DNA of 51,638 bases from an uncultured Sphingobacteriaceae bacterium. GTDB lineage: Bacteria; Bacteroidota; Bacteroidia; Sphingobacteriales; Sphingobacteriaceae. The notes below the pieces were generated by a model, which had not been told where the DNA came from, searched no databases, and saw nothing but the letters and a program-made list of their open reading frames with translations. Within the stretch, counting starts at the first letter, position 1, and the number at the start of each line of letters is the position of its first letter. The stretch is from assembly GCA_946887045.1 (NCBI GenBank), contig CAMPKC010000028.1, forward strand, positions 1 through 51,638. Direction: 5' to 3'. Shown here one piece after another: positions 8,035 through 18,900 of this stretch. Both the position numbers and the translations under genes were made by a program.

Positions 8035-11000
8035 TTAATGTATGATAATTTTTTCCGTAGAAACAACTTTGTCTACAACAACTCTTAAAAGATATAGGCC
8101 GCTTTTCAGGCCACTTATATCAAACTGACGTAAATACTCATCCTCCTTGCTTGATTTCCCCTTATCCAATCTATTGACAAGAGATCCCTTTAAGTCAATT
8201 AAATCAATACTATAATTTGCATTTTTATTTAGCGAAAACTGAACTGATAAAGAGTTTGACGTAGGATTTGGATAAACTTTTATACTTTTTCTATTATCTA
8301 CTGTAAATGAATCATCGATTACTGTTTCAGAATTAATATTGGCTATAGAAGAACTACTACTAAAGCTATTGCACCTGGCAATACTACAGCCATGTGATAA
8401 ATGGGTTTTTACATTAGCCCGACCAATACAAATTAACTGGCCATGATGACAAACAATTATTTTATCATCGCCACATCTTGCATCAATAACTTCAATGCTT
8501 ATAGTACTTGAACCAGAACAACCATATTCGTTTGTAGCTGTAACAGTAAAGGTATAGATTCCTGCAGCTGTAGGTGTAAATACAGGATTAGCCACATCTG
8601 CAGAAGACAGATTACTTGCTGGCGACCAGTGATAAACGATATTGCTGGCAAAAGTATTGTCAAATGCATTAAGGGTGAGGCTTTGAGCTCCATATCCTAA
8701 AAATATAGTTTCAGCGCCAGCTCCCGTATACGTTGAATCAGATTTTATAGCAACTATAGATGGGCTTGGGACGCTGCCTTCAATTTTAATTACTGCGATA
8801 CCCGTAGCAGAGTTGCCACTTTTATCTGTAACTGTAAGCGTTACAGGCTGTTCTCCTATATCTGAGCAATCAAAAGTAGAGCGGCTTATAGTAATCAAAT
8901 CTATACCGCAAACATCTGTAGAACCATTATCAATGTCTGAAGGCTTTAACTTTGCTGTTCCGTTCTGAAGTGTAAGTACAATATTTTTAGTACTTACTAT
9001 CGGAGCAATGGAATCCTTGACTGTTACCACTGCTGTTCCTGAAGCGGTATTTCCCTTCTTATCCGTTACGGTTAGTGTAACCTGGTTATCACCAATATTT
9101 GCACAATCAAAATTACTTTTATCGATAGTAAGCGTATCAATTCCACTTTCATCGTAAGAACCATTGTCAACCATATCAGCGGTGATGGAAACCTTTCCTG
9201 ATGAATTAAGTGCTACAGCAATATTTTTAACTTTCACCACAGGAGGAATGGTGTCGTCAACCGCATTGGTCATTGCGCTAAGTGCGCCATACTCACTTAC
9301 AGCCTGAACTGCATAGGTGTGTGTATTCCCACTTATAGCACTGGCGTCAGTGTATGTACTGTTTGTTGTGAAACCCAGCACCTTTTTATCGCGGAAAACA
9401 ATGTACAGCCGCGAGTAAGGTATGTCTTTCCAGCTTATCGTTGATCCTTTCAAAAGAACCTTTCCTGGTTTTTCAGGAGCTTCCGTCAACATTCTCGGAT
9501 CCCAATTGCTGCCATTTCTTATCACTACGTTGTCATACGTATAAGTGGCCGCTTCTGCATCCGTAAGACTGCTCTTTGCCTTTCCTTTAATCGTTACTAT
9601 ATTGCCCGAAGAATCGGTTTTATTGTACTCATAATCTTCAATGCGATACGATAAATCCACCATATTGCCACTGGCATCCATTGTACCATAATCTGCAAAC
9701 ACAGCTGGTATAGCGCCCATCTTATAATACCAGCCTTTCGGATAAATATTTGCTTTTAAAGTGGTATAAAGAAAAACTGTTTTCGGAGATTGAGTCCATG
9801 GACGGCCATAATAAGTTGTTACGCCTGAAGCATGTGCTTCGTCAATGGTACAATGGCTAAATACGTAGCCCCATAATGTTCCCGTCTGATGACTTGGAGC
9901 AACAATAAAACCACCATCTTTACGGGTAACGGTAATGGTACTTTTATCAAAAAACACATCACCACCACCATAAATAAAATCTACGGCTCCCTCAATTTTG
10001 CTGTTCTTCACATAATGCCGGTTATTTACACGTCCATAGGTAGTTAACCAGGTATCCTGGTAACTACGCAACCAAACATTGTTTGTTGTAAAACGGTCGC
10101 AGTCACTGAACAGAGCAAGTGCTTGCGGGCCAGACTGCTTTTCGAAGCCGAAACTATTTTCAATTGTTAGGTTTTCAAAGTAGCAATCGGGCGCATTGAC
10201 ATACACTGTTGCCCCTTGCTGAACAGGAAAAGTGGGAGTAGTCTGATTACCATCTTCTCCAGCTAAACGGTTGTCGGAAATAATAACGCTATCCCTGCTT
10301 TGCCCTATGAGGTGAATGAATGGTTTGTTCGAAAGTATATCAATATGCCCCGTATACTTTCCATTCTTAATGTAAATCAACCATGGTGCCGTTCTATTGA
10401 TTGGTGCAGCGGCAATAGCAAGAAGAACGGAAGGATAATCACCGGATCCATCCTGGGCTACTACCGCATCAAACAATTTTTTTGCAGGCTGTGGCCGCAC
10501 ACTTGTATTGAACGTGACTGTAATACCCGGGAAAGGATTACCGGCAAGATCGGTGAGTGCACCGGCTGGGACAGTTAAAGTGTATTGCGAATTGTAATTA
10601 AGTTTTTCGTAATTAAAACTGACTGTTCTTGACCCGAATGTTCCGGATAAAACAGTAGAACCAAGCGTAATGCTTCCGTTACCGGCTTTCATGGTTTCAT
10701 CAAAATTAAGAACAATGGTTCCATTGATAGCAGCTGTTTTAGAGCCATTAACCGGTTCGGCTGCAATCAACACCGGTGCTACTGTATCAACCGGTGTGTA
10801 TTTATCAGCATGCACAAAAACATTAGCGAAGGAAGTACCATCGGCTGAAGCCGGATCGCCAAGGACAGGGCTTGTTGCATCGGCTACCCAACGGATATAA
10901 ACCCTCTTTTTGCCTTCCGCATCCGCGGGAAGTATTCCACTCAATGTTTTCCAGCCCGTATTGTATACACTTGTAATATCTACACGTGCCAGTTCTGTAA

Positions 11001-12342
11001 AGTTTACATTGTCCAGTGAATATTGCAAGGTCTGCACGGTGTAAGCCTGTGAAGCTGCACCAACCATCGATGTTAGCTGAATGTTTTTATAATTCAAGGT
11101 AGAAAAATCGGCTTGCAGGTAACGACGTTTATTTTTAAAGTCGACCGCCGGTGTGCCCAGGCGAACATTGGGATAGGATGGTGTAAAGGCTCCGGCATTC
11201 GCCGTCCATGCTATCGGGCTTCCATTGGGATCATAGGCCGATACCATGCCAATGTTGGTTGTTTCTGAGTAAAAATCACCTGTTCTGCTAACCAACGGTG
11301 ATGGTGCTTTAAAATTCCAACCAACAATAAAAGGCTGCTCGATAAATGTTGCTGTAAAAGATTGGTTCCCGTTTACCGTAATTGTTCTTTGAAGTGCTGT
11401 TGTATTGTCCTCCCACCTGCTGAAGTTAGCAACGGCATTCGGAACTGCTTTCATACTAACCACGGTTCCGGCTTCGTATTTGCCCCCAAACGGTTGTGGC
11501 ATTAGCTGTACTTCGGCCCATTTGGTACCTTCAATATTTACATTAAATGCATATGTTGTTACTGTATCAAAAACGGCAATTACTTTTTTATTCGCATCCA
11601 TCGTCACATTGCATGGATTCGTTGTTGACAGCACTTGTCCGAGCGAATCAGCCCACTTTACAAACCGGTAGCCGAAGTTGCGGTTTGCCTGCAGTTTAAC
11701 CGTCATTCCTTCATCGTAGGTCTCGTAACTGGGTGTTTTTACGATCGTTCCCGCCTCCGGTATATTAGGGGCGACATCAAGCGTGTACTGGGGCTTTGTT
11801 GATATATAATTGCCATATATTTTCAGTTCAAACATATAGGCATTCTGCGTTTCATCAATGTTAGTGAACTTGATCGCTACGTTGGGCTCATTAATAAGCA
11901 CGCTAACAACTTCTCCTGAGGGATTGGCACAAGGTGTTGTGTAAATCGGAATCCAAAGAACATCCAAAAGACCTTTTTTCCACAACTTAAAGCCCCGGTT
12001 AGTACCAGTTGCTCCCTGAATAAATTGAACTTTTGTTATCGACTTTAATGGGGAAAGCTCAATATATGAACCTGGAATTTTTTGTGCCTGTGCCCAACCT
12101 TTGGATACGAGTGAATAGTTAAAGCGACTTAAATTTTCTCCCGCGGGATCGACATTCACCTGATAAAATTTAAAATTTAGATTTTCATCTGAAAAATCTG
12201 TTTTCTTGTTTACAACTGTTTCAGTTGTTGACGTAAGACTTGCCCAATCTTGAAAGTCTGTTGAGTATAACAATTTCTCTTGTGCCCGGGATATTTGCGC
12301 ACAAAGAAATGATACCATGAAAAAGAGTAAAGTTGTCCTCAT
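8035..12342 (-). CDS. Secreted multidomain pectinesterase (CE8) with T9SS sorting domain
   Basis: A 1435-residue secreted protein. The signal peptide is residues 1-20. Residues 186-334 form two InlB B-repeat-like units, and 335-515 look like a carbohydrate-binding beta-sandwich. Residues 517-613 form a Big_5-like domain, and 624-905 the CE8 pectin methylesterase helix. The CE8 residues are intact: Gln740 (GPQALAL), Asp763 (YQDTW), Asp788 (VDFIYG) and Arg847 (GRPW). Then come a fibronectin-III-like unit (955-1030), two HYR-like repeats (1031-1190), a PKD-like unit (1195-1285), a Cys/His motif (1290-1325) and a type A T9SS sorting domain (1353-1435, starting KVYPNPTSNS). It should demethylate pectin at the cell surface or outside. 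Its promoter region resembles that of the pectate lyase fusion gene. Confidence 0.93.
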   Translation of the reverse strand: MRTTLLFFMVSFLCAQISRAQEKLLYSTDFQDWASLTSTTETVVNKKTDFSDENLNFKFYQVNVDPAGENLSRFNYSLVSKGWAQAQKIPGSYIELSPLKSITKVQFIQGATGTNRGFKLWKKGLLDVLWIPIYTTPCANPSGEVVSVLINEPNVAIKFTNIDETQNAYMFELKIYGNYISTKPQYTLDVAPNIPEAGTIVKTPSYETYDEGMTVKLQANRNFGYRFVKWADSLGQVLSTTNPCNVTMDANKKVIAVFDTVTTYAFNVNIEGTKWAEVQLMPQPFGGKYEAGTVVSMKAVPNAVANFSRWEDNTTALQRTITVNGNQSFTATFIEQPFIVGWNFKAPSPLVSRTGDFYSETTNIGMVSAYDPNGSPIAWTANAGAFTPSYPNVRLGTPAVDFKNKRRYLQADFSTLNYKNIQLTSMVGAASQAYTVQTLQYSLDNVNFTELARVDITSVYNTGWKTLSGILPADAEGKKRVYIRWVADATSPVLGDPASADGTSFANVFVHADKYTPVDTVAPVLIAAEPVNGSKTAAINGTIVLNFDETMKAGNGSITLGSTVLSGTFGSRTVSFNYEKLNYNSQYTLTVPAGALTDLAGNPFPGITVTFNTSVRPQPAKKLFDAVVAQDGSGDYPSVLLAIAAAPINRTAPWLIYIKNGKYTGHIDILSNKPFIHLIGQSRDSVIISDNRLAGEDGNQTTPTFPVQQGATVYVNAPDCYFENLTIENSFGFEKQSGPQALALFSDCDRFTTNNVWLRSYQDTWLTTYGRVNNRHYVKNSKIEGAVDFIYGGGDVFFDKSTITVTRKDGGFIVAPSHQTGTLWGYVFSHCTIDEAHASGVTTYYGRPWTQSPKTVFLYTTLKANIYPKGWYYKMGAIPAVFADYGTMDASGNMVDLSYRIEDYEYNKTDSSGNIVTIKGKAKSSLTDAEAATYTYDNVVIRNGSNWDPRMLTEAPEKPGKVLLKGSTISWKDIPYSRLYIVFRDKKVLGFTTNSTYTDASAISGNTHTYAVQAVSEYGALSAMTNAVDDTIPPVVKVKNIAVALNSSGKVSITADMVDNGSYDESGIDTLTIDKSNFDCANIGDNQVTLTVTDKKGNTASGTAVVTVKDSIAPIVSTKNIVLTLQNGTAKLKPSDIDNGSTDVCGIDLITISRSTFDCSDIGEQPVTLTVTDKSGNSATGIAVIKIEGSVPSPSIVAIKSDSTYTGAGAETIFLGYGAQSLTLNAFDNTFASNIVYHWSPASNLSSADVANPVFTPTAAGIYTFTVTATNEYGCSGSSTISIEVIDARCGDDKIIVCHHGQLICIGRANVKTHLSHGCSIARCNSFSSSSSIANINSETVIDDSFTVDNRKSIKVYPNPTSNSLSVQFSLNKNANYSIDLIDLKGSLVNRLDKGKSSKEDEYLRQFDISGLKSGLYLLRVVVDKVVSTEKIIIH

Positions 12343-12408
12343 AATTCTAGTTTATAATGGTTAATTGATAATTGGTGTTGAACGAGTAGGATTCTATCCA
12401 ACTCAATT

Positions 12409-12480
12409 CAAAGATTAGTATACAAACTTAGTGGCGGGACGAAAAAAAGAGGTTCAAATTTTGGTAAAATTGGTCCAATT
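12409..12480 (-). promoter_or_regulatory. Promoter and direct-repeat operator of the pectinesterase gene
   Basis: On the plus strand this holds GGGAC-G-A7 (12436-12448), then GGTTCAA...TTGGTA (12451-12466) and a further GGTCCAATT (12472-12480). The minus strand shows a -7-like TAATCTTTG at 12417-12409. The same parts in the same order precede the gene starting at 20076. GGGAC is 94 bases from this start codon and 104 from the other. The GGTnnAAnT copies look like direct repeats for an activator such as the AraC-type output domain of a hybrid two-component system. The other sequence of 12343-12954 holds no gene I can support, only the terminator at 12821-12850. Confidence 0.55.
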
Positions 12481-12820
12481 TGATCATCAATCGATCTAAT
12501 AATTTTTCCTTAAATGATGCGGCTGCAAATGCAAATGAACCGACGGTATTTGGCATATAATACTCTCTAAAAAACATCGTCGAAACAACACCACTGTTGC
12601 AGGTAGTGTCTGACATAGTTTTCCCAATGATATATATAAATATTGGCCCTATAAATTGTAGCGGAAAGCATAAATAGTTTGTGACACGCAAATAATTGAG
12701 TATTTAGTTTGCTGTACCATGCTATAAGATCTTCGAGCAGATAAGAAACTGCTACCTCAGAAGCGCCAAAGACCTAAAGAAATCAAAATAAAGCAAAATA
12801 AGGGAATCTGTGCTACTCTA

Positions 12821-12850
12821 ATAAAAAATCCCAGGTGCTAACCTGGGATT
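12821..12850 (-). terminator. Terminator after the pectate lyase/pectinesterase fusion gene
   Basis: A perfect 10-bp stem (12827-12836 with 12841-12850, AATCCCAGGT and its complement) with loop GCTA is followed on the minus strand by six T residues. It lies about 105 bases after the stop at 12955. Confidence 0.85.
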
Positions 12851-12954
12851 CTTTATGAAATCTAATTTGTTAATAGTGAATTTCTACCTATAACTTTCCT
12901 TATAACAAGCAATAAAAGAAACATCTCTTCCGCTTTACTGCTTATTATTTGAAA

Positions 12955-15900
12955 CTATTGTTTCAGGACTTTTTTGGTAGTCACTTCATTACCATTTTTT
13001 ATAACCAATAAATACAGGCCAGGAATAAATCCCTGCATTGATACACTCTCCGTTGATTTATTCATTGGCAAGGAGCGCATCAGTATTCCGGTACCATTAT
13101 AAAAATGCAAGGTAGCACCAGGTTGCAGCGAGCTTACCGAAACCTGAACTACCAGTTCAACCGGATTAGGATACACATTAACCCAACTGGAATTGGCAGT
13201 TTCAACCTCTTTTAACTTTGCTGTTTCAACCTCTTTCGAATTTGATGCGAGCTCTGGATTACATGAGCCTAAACGATCACCGTGATTTAAGTGATCTTGT
13301 ACGTCGCCGCTGGAAATACAGATTTCTTTACCATTGTGACAAACTTTTACTTTGTCGTTGTTATTGCCGCAGCGTACATCTTCTACGTTAATTGTTATAG
13401 AAGCTGAGCTGGAACAACCGAGAGCGTCAATTACATTGACAGTATACACTCCTGCTGAATTTACTGAAAGAGATGAAGCACCTTCCACATTATTCCACAA
13501 AAAGGTATAAGGCCCCGTGCCACCTGATGGCAATGCATTAATGGTTAATGACGAAGGACCATAGCCTAAATACAGGGTATTCTTCGCATCCACGTTAGAA
13601 TCTACTGCATAAACATCTGGAATACTTACAGACAGAGGGTTGTTAATTACGACACTTGTCTCAGTCGTTGCCTGATTACCATTGCCATCATTTACCACCC
13701 AATGAATGGTGCTTGTACCAATATTAAAGCTACCGCTGGCATTGGCGCCATTTCCGCTTCTGTTTGTAGAGCCGCTAATAGAATAACTAACATTTACACT
13801 TCCGCAACCATCAGTTGCACTTAGTGCTGGTATGGTGTAAGTTCCGCTGTTACTATAACACAGGGCAGGCACTTCAGGACGAGAGGTGATTACCGGTGCG
13901 TTTACATCGCTTACTTCTAAGCTACCATTTAAATAACTGATAAGGTAATTTGAAAGTCCAGAACCCTGTGCGTTGGCAGCAACAATAGCGTAAGTTCCTT
14001 TACTCCCGCTTTCAGCCGCGCCTTCACTTGTCAGCAAAACACTATGCACAGTATCTGCGGCAAGCAAACCACTTACTGTAAAAGCTGTTGTGCCCAGATT
14101 AAGCGCCGTACCGCATTCCTTCACCTGGTTACTCGCTGTAATAGTTAATGCTTTTGGAGTAATAGTAATTAATGCCGTGTCTGAGGCAGGCTTGTAATAA
14201 GCATTACCCGCATATGTAGCCCCGACCACATAAGTGCCTGCTTTTGCAGGAGCACTGTTTAAAATATTACCAACCGTATCCTTATAAACAAAGCTTAAAG
14301 CCGGACTTAACTTATCCTCTTCTCCCCCGGTACCATAAGCAAAGCCTGACACCGCATGTGGATTGCCATCATAGCTGTAGTTGTATGCATCTAGTTTGAT
14401 CGTTGGTGTTGCTTTAGTGTAATTGGTTACACCAAACGCAGACAAGGAATTAATTCCTGAAGCAGAAACGGTATACGGATCAGTTACAGTTCCATTTCCG
14501 GCAATAGCTGCAGGAGTGTTCGACCAGGTACTTTCCTTATACTGCATTACCGCCGTAGGTTGTGCCGGATCAAATCCACTAGCCTGGTCAGCAACAACCC
14601 ATCCGAACTTTGCAGTAAGATTGCTTCCACCAGAAACATCTTCAATGATATCCCATTGCTTATTCACGACTTTACTACTATCTGCAACCTGATAATCAAA
14701 TGTATTTTTAAGGCTTACAGAGAAATTATCGGCCGTACCTGTATTGGTTAACGTTACGGGATTGTAGCTGGTTACAGAAGTTCCGATAGGGAAACTTACT
14801 GAAGTACTACCTACAGAACGTTTCAAAGCCCCGGTTCCGGAAGTGATGAAATAATTATTTCCGAAATTAAGGTTGGTTGTTTTTGTAGCATCTACCAAAC
14901 CACCATCGGCAATGGTCATAACCAGCTTGCCATTATTACCTGTTGTGGATGGCGAACTATTTACCGTGTTAAAACCTTTGCCCAATTTTAATACTCCTTC
15001 CGAACCTATATTCAGCGAAACAATCGAAGAAGCATTGTTAGAATAAGGCACAAGATTAGAAGTGGATGTAGTCACACTCATATCAAGGGTTCCTTCTATA
15101 TTGTAGGTATAGCGGCCACCGGGGTTGGTGGTAGTGCTTCCGGTTGGGCTAAATGAAGCGCTGGGATTCGTAAGTTTTATAGTTTTTCCTTTATTAATCG
15201 TGTAGGTTACATTTTCAGCCGTTGCATTAGTGGCAGTATTGTAGTACGCCGTAAAGCCCGAAAGATTATAAGACAAGCTTACATCCTGATCGAATACTAC
15301 ACTCAATGCATTGGTATTGGCAGGTAAGGGACGCAGTCTGGTGATTTTTGAAACGCCCGAACCGGTCCACAGTACAGAGGCACATGCCGGATTAAATTCA
15401 AGAATAATTAAATCCTGCGGGTTAGTATCGCCCCCAAAAATTCCATCGTTTTGAAAGGTAACACTGGCTGCTTGTCCAACACCTATGCGTAAGGTTTGTG
15501 CACCCGGCGTTGCGCCATATCCGCCATTGCCGTTCAGGACAGCACCTTCCTCAATTGTTAGGTTGTTCACACTCTTTAAGCCGTCCATCTTTACTATATG
15601 TCCAGAGCGGACCGTAACATTGGCATTAGATGGCTGAACCCCTGCAGGTTGCAGCACCCAACTGTTAGAAGCAGCAACATATTTTTCCCATATAGAAGCG
15701 GGATTGGAACCATTACCGCTGGATGCGTTGGTCCAGAAGCCGGAACCTGCAGAACGGAAATCACCGTTGAGCGGAACAGAACGATCAACCTTTATTACTG
15801 TATCCGTTGTAAACGTTTCATAGCCACCTTTACTAGCTACTATTTTATAAAAATAGCTAATACCAGATGGCGGCAAAACATCAGTGAACATATATGCTGC

Positions 15901-18900
15901 AGTGGTATCGGTTAAAGTAACCAACTCCTTGACCTTTGAAAAGCTTACGCTGTCGGTGCTTCTGTGCAGCTCGAAGGTTACACCATTTATTGGCCAGCAG
16001 ACATTGAATAGAATATTTGATTGCGAAGATGAACGGTTCACCCTGAAATTGCTCAGGCTGATAGGCGCAGAAAAAGGCGCGCAAGTTTCCGGTAACACAG
16101 AACAAGGGTCCCAGGTTCCAAATATATTGCTGTTTACGAAATAAGGGGCCGCCTGCTCATCAGTAAACTCTTTTGACCAGCTCACCCTTTTACTTAAATC
16201 AACCAGGGCACCACTGAAATATCTTGTTTTATATTCTGCGTAGGTAATTAAAGAAGTATTTGTTTCGGAAGTCCATACCTGCCAACGCTCAGGCTTCACA
16301 GTTGTACCCATTCTGCAATTCAGAAAGACCACTTTGGTTTCTGAGGTATGTGGTGGCGCCGCATTTCCCCAAGGACGGCCTAAGGTATAAGTGGTTTGCC
16401 CATTGTTATTGGGTAGCAGACAATCCCGGAACACATATCCATACGTTTGACCAGCAGGTGTACTGGCAGCAGTAAATACACTACTGGTTGAACCATCTAG
16501 CCGATCCCTGTTATAAAGCACACAAGAGTCGAAAACAGCTATGGCAGAACCATATATATAATCAGTATTGCCATCGATATAACAGTTGCTGTAATATTGT
16601 CTTTTACCATTGCCATGCGCCATCAGGGTATCCTGCCCGCTCACCATTTTGCAGCTTTTAAATATCACCCTGTCGCCGGTTACTTTTACAGCCAGCGCCT
16701 GTGGCCCGTCGTTTTTACGTCCCCATGAATTTTCAATGGTCATATTCATGAAAACGCAATCGTTGGAATTAATGGTGATCGTAGCGATCTCGGTAACACC
16801 CGGTTTCCCTGCGTAATCATCCCATGAAAATACTACTTCATTAATGCCTTCACCCACCACATGTAAGAAGGGTTTGTTGGAAGGAATAGTTACTTTCTCT
16901 ATATACTTACCTTTCTTTACAAGAATCCTGTAAGGCGTTGTCCTGTTAGACGGCGCAGCATTAATGGCCGCCTGCAAGCTTGTATAATTACCGCTGCCAT
17001 CTGCTGCTACCACTACATCGTAGCCTTCCGGAACAGGATTACTGGTATTACCACTTATGGCTAACTGAGCATTAGTTGCACCCGCACTTGCTACTGTGAT
17101 ATTGCCGCTATGCGAGCCCGGCGTACTTGCATTTAACCGCACAAATGCCGTTTCATTAAGGCTTTTGTTTTCTGGTTGAAAACTTAAACTTGCTTTCCAT
17201 GTACTTTCATCATCCGACAGCTCAAAGCCTGCAGGTGCAGTAACATTTGTAATGGCGGTCAAATTATTTCCCTGTACGGTAAATGATTGTGAAGGTGAAG
17301 GCGTACCGACAGTTTGCGAAAATGGATTCAAAATGCCAGAAACTGAAACCACAGGAGATGTGTCTGTAGTTGCTCCTGAAGTAGTAACAGCAGGCGAATA
17401 GTTGAATGCTTTATCAGCTGTAAAAATATGATAGTAATAAGTGATACCCTGAGTTAATGCAGCTACGCTTCCATTATCGGTAAAACCGGTATTTCTGCCA
17501 ATGTAAACTACCGTGTTGCCTGTACCTATATTGTTACCAAGAGAATATAGGCCATTGGCATTTAATGCCGGTACTGCTGACGAACTGGTTCTCAGCACAA
17601 TGTAACCACCTCCATCTAAACCGGTTGCCGGAGCAGACCAGCTAATATCTATAGTATTATTATTACCTGTTGTAGTAGCTGCCAGAACAGGATCGGGTGC
17701 TAAAATATCTGCGGACGGTAATAACTGGTTATCTGCTGGATATACTACAAAATCATCAATATCAAAAGGCTTAGCAATAGCAGTGCCGCCCCCGTTAAAC
17801 CGAAATCCTGCAAACACAGTTGTTGGCGCAAACGAATTATTGAGCGAATACGGTAAAGCTGCTTTTTGCCATGCCCCGTTTGTTCCGACCCATGCGATAG
17901 TAGAATATGCCGTAGTGAAATTGGTAGTGCCGGTATTATCCGTTGCTGCCAATAAACCACTTACGGTATTACCCAAAGATGGCGCAGGTGCCCGGTAATA
18001 ATACTGAACAATGTACTTTGTTCCTTTTACAAACAAAGGCGTTGTAACAGCAGGTGAATAATTGTTTTTCGTGCTGGTGCTGGTGCTGGTATACGTAAAA
18101 TAATTACTGCCGGTTCTTGCATTTCCATCATTCATTATACTAGCATTACCATTGGTTGTCCACACAGTTGGTGATGGATTTAATGCTCCCGTTGGCGCCG
18201 CTGAAGAGACTGTACCAGCAGGTTGGTTTTCAAAGCCGCCCTCCATCGCCGGGTAGATGCCAATAATTTGTTTCTGGTTTATCACTGGAGGCACCGGGTT
18301 AGAAGTACTTCCGTTAACTGCGCTGTTGATGGTAGTAGCACCATCGCTTGCAGCAGAGATAACTCCGCTGTAGGTGCCAGTTGCACTGGCATTCAAACGA
18401 ACACTAATAGTAGCAGAAACATTGCCAGAATTAGGCGTTAAATTAATGCTGCTGCTCCAGTTAGTGCCATTGGTTGATAACTGATAATTGGCTGGAGCTG
18501 TAACGACAATATCATTTGTAAGGTTAGCACCTGAAATTTGAAATGTTTGCGCTGTTGAAGGAGAACCCAGAGTTTGCGCAAAACTGCTAAAAGCAGCATT
18601 GGCATAGATAACCGGATTGGTGTTGACAACAGGATTAGTAAGACTGTTTAAATAGTTTTCAAGATTAGTGTAGCCATTGGACGCTATGATATTTCTATCG
18701 TTGGCATCGTTTGGATTCAACCCATTGTTGGTTTCCCAGGTGTCTGACATTCCATCATGGTCACTGTCGGCAGGCGGAGCTATTGAATTAAGAGCAGGCC
18801 ATGCATTAACAGTCTGTGCATATGGAGTACCGTGCGGATAACCACCCTGCACATCAATAATGCGTCCTGTACGGTTGCGAACATCATTGACAATTCTTTC

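Noticed and set aside
12428..12691. 87-codon minus-strand ORF upstream of the pectinesterase gene
   Set aside because: It overlaps the promoter and operator region of the pectinesterase gene and has no recognisable fold or start signal.
10300..18629. Many ORFs of 60-105 codons opposite or out of frame within the pectin genes
   Set aside because: They are shadows of the two long genes, whose domains and catalytic residues are clear.
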